Shown: positions 1-4,861, numbered from the stretch's first letter. The stretch is DNA of 8,338 nt from Gammaproteobacteria bacterium (GCA_027031685.1 JALVPS010000488.1:1-8338); one strand, 5' to 3'. Notes: generated by a model not told the origin, from the sequence alone. Made by a program: numbers and translations.

Positions 1-448
1 CCTGAGCGACGCCGACGCCCAGGCCGCCGCCCAGCTTGAAGAAGGGGTCGTCGGCGTCGCTCAGGTAGCCGGCGTCGGCGGCGCCGAACCAGAAGCGGCG
101 GCTGTCGGGGGCGAAGTAATTGTCGATGTTGAGGTGGGCGTTGGCGCTGGAGGTCTCCTGCTGCTCGTCGCCGCGCTCGGCGCCGCGGCTGATGTCGGTG
201 GCGCCGTCCAGGCGCAGCTGCCAGGTGCGTGGCAGGGAGCTGTAGTTGTGCTCGTAGTTGGCACGCAGGGTGAGGTCGTAGCTGGTCTGGTCCTGGTTGC
301 CGCTCTTGGAATTGAAGTTGCCCAGCAGGAAGGCCTGTTCGTAGCGGCTCTCCGGCTCCAGGTAGTCCGTGAGGCGGATGGCCTTGGCCGGCAGCGCCAG
401 GAAGGCCAGGGCCAGCAGGCAGAGCGGGTGAAGGCGGGCGAGGGGCAT
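1..448 (-). CDS. Exported, probable outer-membrane protein, N-terminal 149 codons only (C-terminus outside the window)
   Basis: The frame is open from an ATG at 448 to the left edge, so the C-terminus is missing. Residues 1-23 form a clear Sec signal peptide: a short n-region with Arg5, a Leu/Ala-rich core (LCLLALAFLALP) and an AKA cleavage site. I see no lipobox, so it is probably not a lipoprotein. The mature part, starting IRLTDYLEPESRYEQAFLLG, alternates polar and aromatic/aliphatic residues (e.g. YDLTLRANYEHNY, WQLRLDGATDI, RRFWFGAADAGYL). The strands end in Gly/Asp-rich turns, a pattern expected of outer-membrane beta-strands. No family was recognised, so the outer-membrane call is inference. 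The start is fixed by the signal peptide; no strong Shine-Dalgarno sequence precedes it. The gene lies 67 nt downstream of the PP2C phosphatase on the same strand with no obvious terminator between them, so co-transcription is plausible. Confidence 0.72.
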   Translation of the reverse strand, partial: MPLARLHPLCLLALAFLALPAKAIRLTDYLEPESRYEQAFLLGNFNSKSGNQDQTSYDLTLRANYEHNYSSLPRTWQLRLDGATDISRGAERGDEQQETSSANAHLNIDNYFAPDSRRFWFGAADAGYLSDADDPFFKLGGGLGVGVAQ

Positions 449-515
449 GGACGGTACCGGTTGGCGGGCGGGTGGGCAATTTGCCTTGCCTGCCGGCGCC
501 CCGCAAGCGGTGGCT

Positions 516-1295
516 TCAAAACAGGCCGGGCTCACCGGGAGCGGTGTCCGGCGCGGACACGAGGATGGCGGTGATGTTGTCGTTGCCGCCCACCTCCAGC
601 GCCACCTGGATGAGCAGATCGACCTTCTCCTGCTCGGTGCCGGGGGTGGCCAGCAGCTCGGCGATGGCCGCGTCGGGCAGCTCGGTGGTGAGGCCGTCAC
701 TACACAGCAGGATCTGCTCCTCGCGCCGCAGTACGCCGGACACGTGATCCACCTCCACGCGCTCGCCGCGGGTGATGCCGATGGAGCGGGTCAGCAACCC
801 CGCGTAGGGGTGGATGCGGGCGTCCTCGCGCGACAGATAGCCCAGGTCCACCAGTTCCTGCACCGTGGAGTGGTCGTGGGTGAGCTGGGTGAGATGGCGG
901 CCGTCCCACAGGTAGGCGCGGCTGTCGCCCACCCAGGCCACCTCGAACTGGTGCTGCCACAGCTGCAGGGCGACGATGGTGGTGCCCATGTTGGGGTCGC
1001 CGATGCCCTGATCGCCGGCATCCAGCACCACCTGGTGGGCGGCGGCGATGGCCTCCGGCAGGGGCTCGCCGGCGCGCACCGCCTGCAGCACGTGCTCCAC
1101 GGTGAGGCGGCTGGCCACATCGCCGGCGGCGTGGCCGCCCATACCGTCCGCCACCAGGAACAGGCCCAGCTCCTCGTCCAGGCCGTAGGCGTCCTCGTTG
1201 TGGCGCCGTATCTTGCCGATGTCGGTGCCGTGGCCATAGGCCCAGGGACTGTTGTGCCGGGGCACGGAAGGGGTGGGGGACGCGTTGTCTGACAT
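516..1295 (-). CDS. PP2C-family serine/threonine protein phosphatase (PrpC/Stp1 type)
   Basis: This is a 259-residue single-domain PPM/PP2C phosphatase, the usual size for stand-alone bacterial Stp enzymes. It is a metal (Mn2+/Mg2+)-dependent cytosolic enzyme that removes phosphate from Ser/Thr. All the signature motifs are present in order: RRHNEDAYG (30-38), LVADGMGGHAAGD (47-59, metal ligands Asp50 and Gly51), MGTT (103-106), WVGDSRAYLW (121-130), LTHDHS (138-143), LLCSDGLT (196-203, Asp200) and GGNDNITAILV (236-246, Asp239). The catalytic core looks intact. No signal peptide or membrane segment is visible. The first 17 residues are a polar, Pro/Ser-rich tail. No partner Ser/Thr kinase or FHA protein lies in the window. 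A promoter-like element ends about 70 nt upstream, and the exported protein gene at 1-448 follows. The family is certain; the physiological substrate is unknown. Confidence 0.96.
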   Translation of the reverse strand: MSDNASPTPSVPRHNSPWAYGHGTDIGKIRRHNEDAYGLDEELGLFLVADGMGGHAAGDVASRLTVEHVLQAVRAGEPLPEAIAAAHQVVLDAGDQGIGDPNMGTTIVALQLWQHQFEVAWVGDSRAYLWDGRHLTQLTHDHSTVQELVDLGYLSREDARIHPYAGLLTRSIGITRGERVEVDHVSGVLRREEQILLCSDGLTTELPDAAIAELLATPGTEQEKVDLLIQVALEVGGNDNITAILVSAPDTAPGEPGLF

Positions 1296-1369
1296 GCGGG
1301 GCCCTGTGCTGGAAGGATGGAACGGATCCTGGCTCGCTGCCCTGGCGCTTCCATTCCAGAGGTTGGCTG

Positions 1370-1397
1370 ATTGTACCGGCTGCCCCCGCCATTTCCA
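1370..1397 (-). promoter_or_regulatory. Candidate sigma70 promoter for the PP2C gene
   Basis: On the minus strand, TGGAAA (1392-1397, 4/6 match to TTGACA) is followed after 16 nt by TACAAT (1370-1375, 5/6 match to TATAAT). The predicted transcription start is near 1363, giving a leader of about 68 nt before the ATG at 1295. The -10 sits in the context GCCGGTACAAT, which recurs in front of the chorismate-lyase gene. The site lies between the terminator-like hairpin (1421-1447) and the phosphatase gene, where a promoter is expected. This is pattern matching only. Confidence 0.45.
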
Positions 1398-1420
1398 TGA
1401 CGGGGGTTGCGTCGTGGCAT

Positions 1421-1447
1421 AAAGACGGGGCCGCGGCCCCCGCCTTT
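1421..1447 (-). terminator. GC-rich hairpin, probable intrinsic terminator after the FmdB-like gene
   Basis: An inverted repeat folds as AAAG-A-C-GGGGC, loop CGCG, GCCCC-c-G-c-CTTT, with one mismatch and one bulge. It starts 8 nt past the stop codon of the zinc-ribbon gene. Read on the minus strand, it ends in CTTTAT, a short U-tract. The outer AAAG/CTTT arms make it partly symmetrical, so it could also act on plus-strand transcripts. It separates the zinc-ribbon gene from the PP2C gene, which has its own candidate promoter. The U-tract is weak, so termination strength is uncertain. Confidence 0.55.
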
Positions 1448-1454
1448 CACTCGA

Positions 1455-1715
1455 TCACTCGATGCCGCAGGTGCCGCCGCCGCAACAGCCGCCCAGGTCG
1501 CAGGCGGGCATGGCGGGGGGCTCATCGCCGCCCTTGCCGGTGAGCACGTTGCCGCCGGTGGCCAGGCGGGTGACGGGGCTGTCCGGCGGGGTGTCGCCGG
1601 GGTCGATGCCGGCCAGCTCGCACAGCTCGCCCCAGGTCTGCACCACGTCGTTCATGCGGTGCACCACTTCCACGATGCGGTCGTTGGCCTCGCAGCGATA
1701 GTCGTAAGTCGGCAT
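1455..1715 (-). CDS. Small FmdB-type zinc-ribbon protein with atypical cysteine pattern
   Basis: This 86-residue protein begins MPTYDYRCEAN, the start typical of FmdB-family putative regulatory proteins (zinc-ribbon Pfam group). In that family the first knuckle is normally CxxC. Here Cys8 is followed by E-A-N, so the second Cys is missing. The next Cys is Cys32, in a TWGELCELAGIDPGD segment. The remaining cysteines cluster in a Gly-rich tail, CDLGGCCGGGTCGIE (Cys72, 77, 78, 83), after a Gly/Pro linker at 60-71. Metal binding by the tail rather than by a canonical ribbon is inference. The start is supported by a Shine-Dalgarno-like GAGGGAA about 6 nt upstream. The gene is 94 nt downstream of the YacL-like gene and is followed by the hairpin at 1421-1447, so it probably ends a transcription unit. 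It is cytosolic, with no signal peptide; its function is unknown. Confidence 0.85.
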   Translation of the reverse strand: MPTYDYRCEANDRIVEVVHRMNDVVQTWGELCELAGIDPGDTPPDSPVTRLATGGNVLTGKGGDEPPAMPACDLGGCCGGGTCGIE

Positions 1716-1809
1716 GTCGTTTCCCTCGTGATGGTCCAGAAAGCGGGCTGACGGCAGGTAATGGGGGCGCGGCGCGCCGCTGGCAAGGGGCAGGGCGCGG
1801 TTTCGTGAC
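1716..1809. other. Short intergenic spacer with a 12-bp GC palindrome
   Basis: This 94-bp gap separates the YacL-like gene from the FmdB-like gene. It contains a perfect 12-bp palindrome, GCGGCGCGCCGC (1769-1780), built around an AscI-type core. No T-tract follows it on either strand, so I do not call it a terminator. I saw no convincing -10/-35 pair. The zinc-ribbon gene may therefore be read from the upstream EndoU promoter. Confidence 0.4.
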
Positions 1810-2145
1810 TCAGTTCTCGATGAAGCCGAGCCAGTCCTGCACGACGCGGCGCAGCTCGGCCGGGTCGATGGTCACCGGCCGGCCCTCCTCGTCGCCGTGG
1901 CAGGCCATGACGATGCGCTCCGGGTCCAGGTCCAGGGCGTAGCTGTTGCCGATGAACTCGTAGTGGCCGGTGCCCTGTTCCTCCAGCCGCGACAGGGCGT
2001 CCAGCAGCTCGCGGCAGGTCTGGTCGTCGTCCTGCAGGTCGGACTCCAGAAACTGCGCCAGCATCGCCTCCTCCTGCTGGTCGGGGGTGGCGGGGCGGGC
2101 GCGCGGCGCGCCGGATTCATCGCGGTAGAACTCGATGGGGCTCAT
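1810..2145 (-). CDS. Acidic UPF0231/YacL-like protein overlapping the EndoU gene
   Basis: This cytosolic protein of 111 residues has no signal peptide or membrane segment. Its layout resembles E. coli YacL (UPF0231): an IEFYRDESGAPRAR opening (YacL: DYEFLRDITG), a central helical acidic region, then HYEFIGNSYALDLDPERIVM (YacL: ...AGHEYTLWMDGEEVMV), and a closing segment, ELRRVVQDWLGFIEN, matching the YacL C-terminal helix. The similarity is distant and judged by eye. The protein is very acidic, with 26 Asp/Glu against 9 Arg and no Lys. Its ATG overlaps the EndoU stop codon as ATGA (2142-2145), and there is no strong Shine-Dalgarno sequence, so translation is probably coupled to the EndoU gene. 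The family's molecular function is not established. A role as inhibitor of the neighbouring nuclease is a hypothesis based on overlap and charge. Confidence 0.8.
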   Translation of the reverse strand: MSPIEFYRDESGAPRARPATPDQQEEAMLAQFLESDLQDDDQTCRELLDALSRLEEQGTGHYEFIGNSYALDLDPERIVMACHGDEEGRPVTIDPAELRRVVQDWLGFIEN

Positions 2146-2639
2146 TTTCGGCGGTCCCGGATGTAGATGGGATAGGCGGTGTTGATGCGGCCGTCACGGC
2201 GCAGGTAGCCCTCGATGGGGAAGCCCAGGCCGGAGGGGCCGCGCCACGGACGCGACTTGCCGCGCTCGCGGTGGCGGTAGGCATGCAGGATGGCCTGCAC
2301 CACCTCGCGCGGGGTGAGGCGGTCGGGGAACAGGGTAGAGAACTTCTCCTTCCACTGGCCGCTGCGCGGGTCGCGGATGGCCACGCGCGCGGTGTACACG
2401 CCGGCCCGGTTGGGGCCGGCCTGCACCCGCACGATGCGCACGCCCCTGGGCACCTTGCCGTTGGTCTTGGCGTGGAAGCCGGTGGGCTTGCCGCGCCGGT
2501 TGATCTCGCCGTGGAAGATGTGGGTGGCGTTGATGGGCGGCCTGGTGTGCGTCCACACGCGCTGGTCGCGGGCCGGGGCGGCGCCGGCCAGCAGCAGGGC
2601 GAGGGACAGGGCCAGCAGGGCGGTGAGCAGCGGTCTCAT
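2142..2639 (-). CDS. Exported EndoU-family endoribonuclease
   Basis: This 165-residue protein has a Sec signal peptide: MRP, a Leu/Ala core over residues 4-18, and an APA site ending at Ala23. The rest resembles the bacterial EndoU nuclease domain found as a toxin module at the ends of CdiA-type proteins. Visible hallmarks are THIFHGEIN (39-47; candidate catalytic His40/His43), GKPTGFHAKTNG (50-61; His56), GVYTARVAI (80-88), QWKEKFSTLFPD (95-106; Lys97/Lys99 and the S-T-x-F-P element) and EVVQAILHAYRHR (112-124). EndoU enzymes cut RNA, often at U sites, leaving 2',3'-cyclic phosphate. Here the domain stands alone behind a signal peptide and is not fused to a large CdiA or Rhs protein. The mature chain is strongly basic (about 32 Arg/Lys against 10 Asp/Glu). 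I chose the ATG at 2639 because it begins the signal peptide; an upstream in-frame ATG at 2672 would spoil it. The next gene overlaps by ATGA. Confidence 0.84.
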   Translation of the reverse strand: MRPLLTALLALSLALLLAGAAPARDQRVWTHTRPPINATHIFHGEINRRGKPTGFHAKTNGKVPRGVRIVRVQAGPNRAGVYTARVAIRDPRSGQWKEKFSTLFPDRLTPREVVQAILHAYRHRERGKSRPWRGPSGLGFPIEGYLRRDGRINTAYPIYIRDRRK

Positions 2640-2670
2640 GGCGGGGCCGGTGACGGAAAATGAATGATCC

Positions 2671-2699
2671 ATTCTAGCAGGCGGGCGGCGGCCTTTCAG
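2671..2699 (-). promoter_or_regulatory. Sigma70-type extended -10 promoter for the EndoU/YacL-like pair
   Basis: On the minus strand, CTGAAA (2694-2699, 4/6 match to TTGACA) is separated by exactly 17 nt from TAGAAT (2671-2676, 5/6 match to TATAAT). TGC immediately upstream of the -10 completes an extended -10. The expected start is near 2664, about 25 nt before the EndoU ATG. The -35 overlaps the TGA of the original yaeQ frame (2696-2698). This is the best-formed promoter I found in the window, and it implies that the EndoU pair can be expressed independently of tcdA-yaeQ. Confidence 0.6.
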
Positions 2700-3231
2700 C
2701 GCGCCGCCTGGCAGTGGAGGATGACCGTGCGCCGGCCGTCGGCCAGCCACAGGGTGTCCTCCTGCAGGGTGGCGGTGAGCGCCATGCGCGGCTGGACCAG
2801 GTCGACCAGGCCGGCCTCGGCGGCGTCCGGCAGGTGGTATACGCGCAGCCTGCCAGTTGTGCCAGTTCCTCGCCGTGCTGTTCCCACCAGACCCGGGCGG
2901 CGCGCGGCTGGTAGGTGTACACCACCACCGCCCCGGCGTGGCCGCAGGCCTTGCGCAGCCGGCGCGGGTCCGGCTGGCCCAGCGTCACCCACAGCCGCAC
3001 CGTGCCGTCCGCCTCGCGCCGCCACAGGTCCGGCTCCTCGTCCTGGCACAGGCCGCGGCCGAACCGCAGGTCGGGGTGGGCGTGGCGGGCGAAGGCCACC
3101 AGCCGCACCATCATGCGCAGGTCGGTCTCGGCGGGGTGGCGGGCCAGGGTGAGGCTGTGGTCGGCATAGTAGTGGCGGTCCAGGTCGGACACCGCCAGCT
3201 CGACGCGGAACACGGTGGACTTGAGGGCCAT
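2696..3231 (-). pseudogene. yaeQ: yaeQ, YaeQ family protein with a one-base frameshift
   Basis: The N-terminal part begins MALKSTVFRVELAVSDLDR and continues with SLTLARHPAETDLRMMVRL, RFGRGLCQDEEPDLW and YQPRAARVWWEQHGEEL. It matches E. coli YaeQ almost without gaps for 127 residues. After codon GCA (2851-2853) the match moves to another minus frame: LRVYHLPDAAEAGLVDLV, then MALTATLQEDTLWLADG, ending at TGA 2696-2698. The two halves align to E. coli YaeQ end to end if one base is restored in the incomplete codon GG at 2849-2850. That would give 178 residues against 181 in E. coli. As written, the first frame runs on to a stop at 2674, a 185-residue product with 58 wrong C-terminal residues. 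YaeQ proteins have a PD-(D/E)XK nuclease-like fold and no firm role. The start overlaps the tcdA stop as TGATG. It may be a true mutation or a sequencing error. Confidence 0.88.
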
Positions 3232-4022
3232 CAGGGGCGGGCCGGGATGCCGGCGGCCAGCTTGTTCAGCACGTGGCCGGCGGCGGCCAGGCCGAAGGCG
3301 GCCGTCACCACCACCGCCGAACCGAGGCCGCCGGCGCAGTTGAGCCCGCCGGGGGCGCACACGCCGGCCGGCGGGCGGGCCTGCTCCAGGGAATACACGC
3401 AGGCCACCTCCAGCCGCTTGCCCGGCCGGCGCGGAAAGCCGTGCCGCTCGCGCAGCAGGCGGCGGGTCTTGCCCAGCAGCGGGTCGTGGATGGCGCGGCT
3501 CAGATCGGCGGTGCGCACCTGGCCGGGGTCGGTGCGTCCGCCGGCCCCGCCCACGGTGACCAGCTTCTGCCGCCGGTAGCGGCAGTGGGCGATGACCGCC
3601 GCCTTGGCGCGCGCGCCGTCGATGCAGTCGATGACCCAGTCGAAAGGGCCGGCCAGCAGCTCGGCCACGTTGTCGGGGGTGACGAAGTCCTCCACCGTCC
3701 GCACCCGGCAGGCAGGGTTGATGGCCGCGATGCGCGCCGCCAGGGCCTGGGCCTTGGCGCGGCCGAAGTCCGGCTCGATGGCGTGCAGCTGGCGGTTGAC
3801 GTTGGACTCGCACACGTGGTCCAGATCGATGAGGGTGAGTTGGCCCACGGCGCTGCGCGCCAGTGCCTCCACGGCCCAGGAGCCGACCCCGCCCAGGCCG
3901 ACCACGCACACGTGCGAGGCGCGAAAGCGGGCCAGCGCCGGCTCGCCGTAGGCCTTGCCCACGCCCTGGAAGCGGCGCGTGGTGTCGGCAGAGTCGGGCG
4001 GGGAGCTGGCAGGGACGGGCAT
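3231..4022 (-). CDS. tcdA: tRNA threonylcarbamoyladenosine dehydratase (TcdA/CsdL), ThiF/E1-like
   Basis: TcdA uses ATP to cyclise t6A at position 37 of ANN-decoding tRNAs into ct6A. This 263-residue protein is close to E. coli TcdA (268) and follows it throughout. It has the RRFQGVGKAYGEPAL opening (16-30) and a Rossmann ATP-binding loop, VCVVGLGGVGSWAVEALAR (38-56; Gly42-x-Gly-x-x-Gly47). LTLIDLDHVCESNVNRQLHA with acidic Asp66/Asp68 and the NRQ element follows, then DFVTPDNVAEL, VTVGGAGGRTDP and a C-terminal Cys-rich stretch with NCAGGLGSAVVVTAAFG. That last hydrophobic segment corresponds to the E. coli membrane-associating tail. I set the start at ATG 4022, giving MPVPASSPPD. The open frame continues to an ATG at 4154, but those 44 residues are Pro/Arg-rich, unlike the family, and lie in the promoter region. 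The stop overlaps the yaeQ start (TGATG), so the two are translationally coupled. Confidence 0.93.
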   Translation of the reverse strand: MPVPASSPPDSADTTRRFQGVGKAYGEPALARFRASHVCVVGLGGVGSWAVEALARSAVGQLTLIDLDHVCESNVNRQLHAIEPDFGRAKAQALAARIAAINPACRVRTVEDFVTPDNVAELLAGPFDWVIDCIDGARAKAAVIAHCRYRRQKLVTVGGAGGRTDPGQVRTADLSRAIHDPLLGKTRRLLRERHGFPRRPGKRLEVACVYSLEQARPPAGVCAPGGLNCAGGLGSAVVVTAAFGLAAAGHVLNKLAAGIPARP

Positions 4023-4119
4023 GGGTGGCGCGGGCGGCGGGCGGAAAGGCGATTGTGCCACTGCCGCGGGGCCCCGCCCAGGCGGATGCCGTGGTCGCAA
4101 TCGGGCCACGATCTGCCGG

Positions 4120-4125
4120 TATAAT
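4120..4125 (+). promoter_or_regulatory. Perfect TATAAT -10 element upstream of the chorismate-lyase gene (distal)
   Basis: TATAAT occurs in the context GCCGGTATAATGTG. The predicted start is near 4132, about 97 nt before the GTG start at 4229. No good -35 lies at 16-18 nt; TCGCAA (4095-4100) is 19 nt away and matches only 3/6. The element also falls in a region where no coding sequence is credible. Confidence 0.4.
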
Positions 4126-4126
4126 G

Positions 4127-4155
4127 TGTTCACGGGAGTAGCGAGCCGGTACAAT
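4127..4155 (+). promoter_or_regulatory. Second -10 element, TACAAT, 30 bp downstream of the first (proximal)
   Basis: TGTTCA (4127-4132, 3/6 match) is 17 nt from TACAAT (4150-4155, 5/6 match). The context GCCGGTACAATCG nearly repeats the upstream GCCGGTATAAT, and matches the element before the PP2C gene. The predicted start is near 4162, leaving a 67-nt leader that contains the mini-ORF. The two elements may be tandem promoters or one may be a decoy. Confidence 0.38.
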
Positions 4156-4196
4156 CGCGCCCCCCGACAGGACGGCGGCCGGCGGGCCGCGCGAGC

Positions 4197-4232
4197 ATGA
4201 AACCAACTCCCTCCCTGCGGGCCGACGGGTGA
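4197..4232 (+). CDS. Possible 11-residue leader ORF overlapping the ubiC-like start
   Basis: An ATG at 4197 opens a short frame, MKPTPSLRADG, ending in TGA at 4230-4232. This stop overlaps the GTG start of the chorismate-lyase gene as GTGA (4229-4232). The overlap would let ribosomes finishing the mini-ORF re-initiate on the main gene, which lacks an obvious Shine-Dalgarno sequence of its own. The mini-ORF also lacks a strong Shine-Dalgarno sequence (GCGAGC precedes it), and such short ORFs arise by chance. I report it because of the overlap, with low confidence that it is translated. Confidence 0.25.
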   Translation: MKPTPSLRADG

Positions 4233-4807
4233 GCGGGCGATATTTCCGCAGCAGCGGCTATCTGGCCGACGGGGCCATCCCCCGCGCGGGCGGCGGAACG
4301 GTGCCGCTGGCGGCGTTGCCGCCCTTTCTGCGCACGCTGCTGGTGACCGACGGCACGGTAACCAAGAGCCTGGAGGCCTATTTCTGGGAGCCGGTGGCGG
4401 TGCGCCCCATTCGTCATGCCTGCCTCACCCTGGACGCGCTTGAGCCGGGCCTGGCGGCGGCGCCGGGGGCGTCCGTGCTGCGCCGCGAGGTGAGCCTCAT
4501 GGGGCGCAGCAGCGGCCGGTGCTACGCCTGCGCCCGCTCCGTGCTGGCGCTGGACGAGCTGGCCCCGCGCCTGCGCGCCGGGGTGGTGGAGGGGCGCATC
4601 GGCATCGGCGAGCTGCTGCGCGAGCAAGGCGTGGAGACCTATCGCGAGATCTTCGACCTGAGCTGGCTGCCGGCGGATACGCGCCACGATCCCCTGCTGG
4701 CGCCGCTCGCCGGCGACATCGTGGCGCGCGCCTACCGCATCCGCGTGGGGGGCAGCCCGGCCATCGTGGTGCGCGAGTTCTTCCCGCTCGATCTGTACCG
4801 CTCCTGA
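4229..4807 (+). CDS. Chorismate pyruvate-lyase family protein (UbiC/DUF98-like)
   Basis: Chorismate lyase splits chorismate into 4-hydroxybenzoate and pyruvate, the first committed step of ubiquinone synthesis in the cytosol. This 192-residue protein has the family layout. It opens with LPPFLRTLLVTDGTVTKSLEAYFWEPV (31-56; E. coli UbiC has a DSMTKRFE segment here). LRREVSL (84-90) follows, with Arg86 at the position of the substrate-binding Arg of UbiC, then CYACARSVLAL (98-108) and IGELL. The ending is VVREFFPLDLY, with Glu183 matching the active-site Glu before the final LY motif (E. coli TELFLPASPLY). Identity to E. coli UbiC is low, so another DUF98 member with a different product is possible. 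The GTG at 4229 is the likely start; the frame stays open upstream but has no better start codon. It overlaps the 11-codon mini-ORF and ends 59 nt before recA. Confidence 0.8.
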   Translation: MSGRYFRSSGYLADGAIPRAGGGTVPLAALPPFLRTLLVTDGTVTKSLEAYFWEPVAVRPIRHACLTLDALEPGLAAAPGASVLRREVSLMGRSSGRCYACARSVLALDELAPRLRAGVVEGRIGIGELLREQGVETYREIFDLSWLPADTRHDPLLAPLAGDIVARAYRIRVGGSPAIVVREFFPLDLYRS

Positions 4808-4816
4808 GCACGGGTG

Positions 4817-4825
4817 TGTGATAAT
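4817..4825 (+). promoter_or_regulatory. Extended -10 promoter of recA
   Basis: TGTGATAAT provides an extended -10 (TGn directly before GATAAT, 4820-4825, 5/6 match). The predicted start is near 4832, a 35-nt leader. No good -35 is visible at 16-18 nt, where the ubiC-like gene is still ending. No CTGT-N8-ACAG LexA box is present in 4808-4866. A partial match, CTGT (4793-4796) then N8 then TGAG, keeps only half of the second arm. Confidence 0.45.
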
Positions 4826-4834
4826 CATTTCATT

Positions 4835-4850
4835 TTCCGCAGCTTCCGCA
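4835..4850 (+). repeat. Direct repeat TTCCGCA-gc-TTCCGCA in the recA leader
   Basis: Two exact 7-bp copies (4835-4841 and 4844-4850) lie with a 9-bp period between the predicted recA start site and its Shine-Dalgarno sequence. They could be an operator or chance. I do not recognise the motif. Confidence 0.35.
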
Positions 4851-4856
4851 ATCCGA

Positions 4857-4861
4857 AGAGG
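4857..4861 (+). promoter_or_regulatory. Shine-Dalgarno sequence fixing the recA GTG start
   Basis: AGAGG lies 5 nt before the GTG at 4867. This supports the GTG as the recA start, giving MDEQRKKALAAALSQIE and residue numbering that matches E. coli RecA. Confidence 0.8.

Larger units (their letters stand above)
4023..4228. other. Divergent intergenic region between tcdA and the chorismate-lyase gene
   Basis: This 206-bp region feeds leftward tcdA-yaeQ and rightward ubiC-like transcription. On the plus strand it has two -10-like elements and an 11-codon mini-ORF (separate entries). On the minus strand I found only weak candidates for a tcdA promoter, such as CACAAT at 4052-4057 without a good -35. 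I saw no RNA gene or convincing hairpin with a T-tract. Confidence 0.5.

Noticed and set aside
447..1292. A 281-codon open frame on the plus strand opposite the PP2C gene
   Set aside because: The minus-strand frame has every PP2C motif. The plus-strand frame is low-complexity Gly/Val/His/Leu sequence with no family resemblance.
1769..1780. Palindrome GCGGCGCGCCGC as a terminator
   Set aside because: It has no T-tract on either side. Such GC palindromes are common by chance in this base composition.
2640..2750. Longer EndoU start at 2750 or 2672
   Set aside because: Either would bury the signal peptide behind a polar extension and place the start at or upstream of the likely promoter.
3273..4124. 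A 283-codon open frame on the plus strand opposite tcdA
   Set aside because: It is antisense to clear TcdA coding sequence, and its composition is that of a shadow frame.
4023..4154. N-terminal extension of tcdA to an ATG at 4154
   Set aside because: The added 44 residues are Pro/Arg-rich and have no counterpart in TcdA, and they would cover the divergent promoter region. The ATG at 4022 gives a family-like length.
2674..4206. A 510-codon minus-strand frame spanning yaeQ and tcdA
   Set aside because: Only its part from 3231 to about 2851 is real (the first 127 codons of yaeQ). The rest is tcdA read out of frame and the frameshifted yaeQ tail.
4793..4808. Possible LexA box CTGT-N8-TGAG before recA
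   Set aside because: Only two of four bases in the second arm match, and it lies at the end of the ubiC-like coding sequence. I do not call it an operator.
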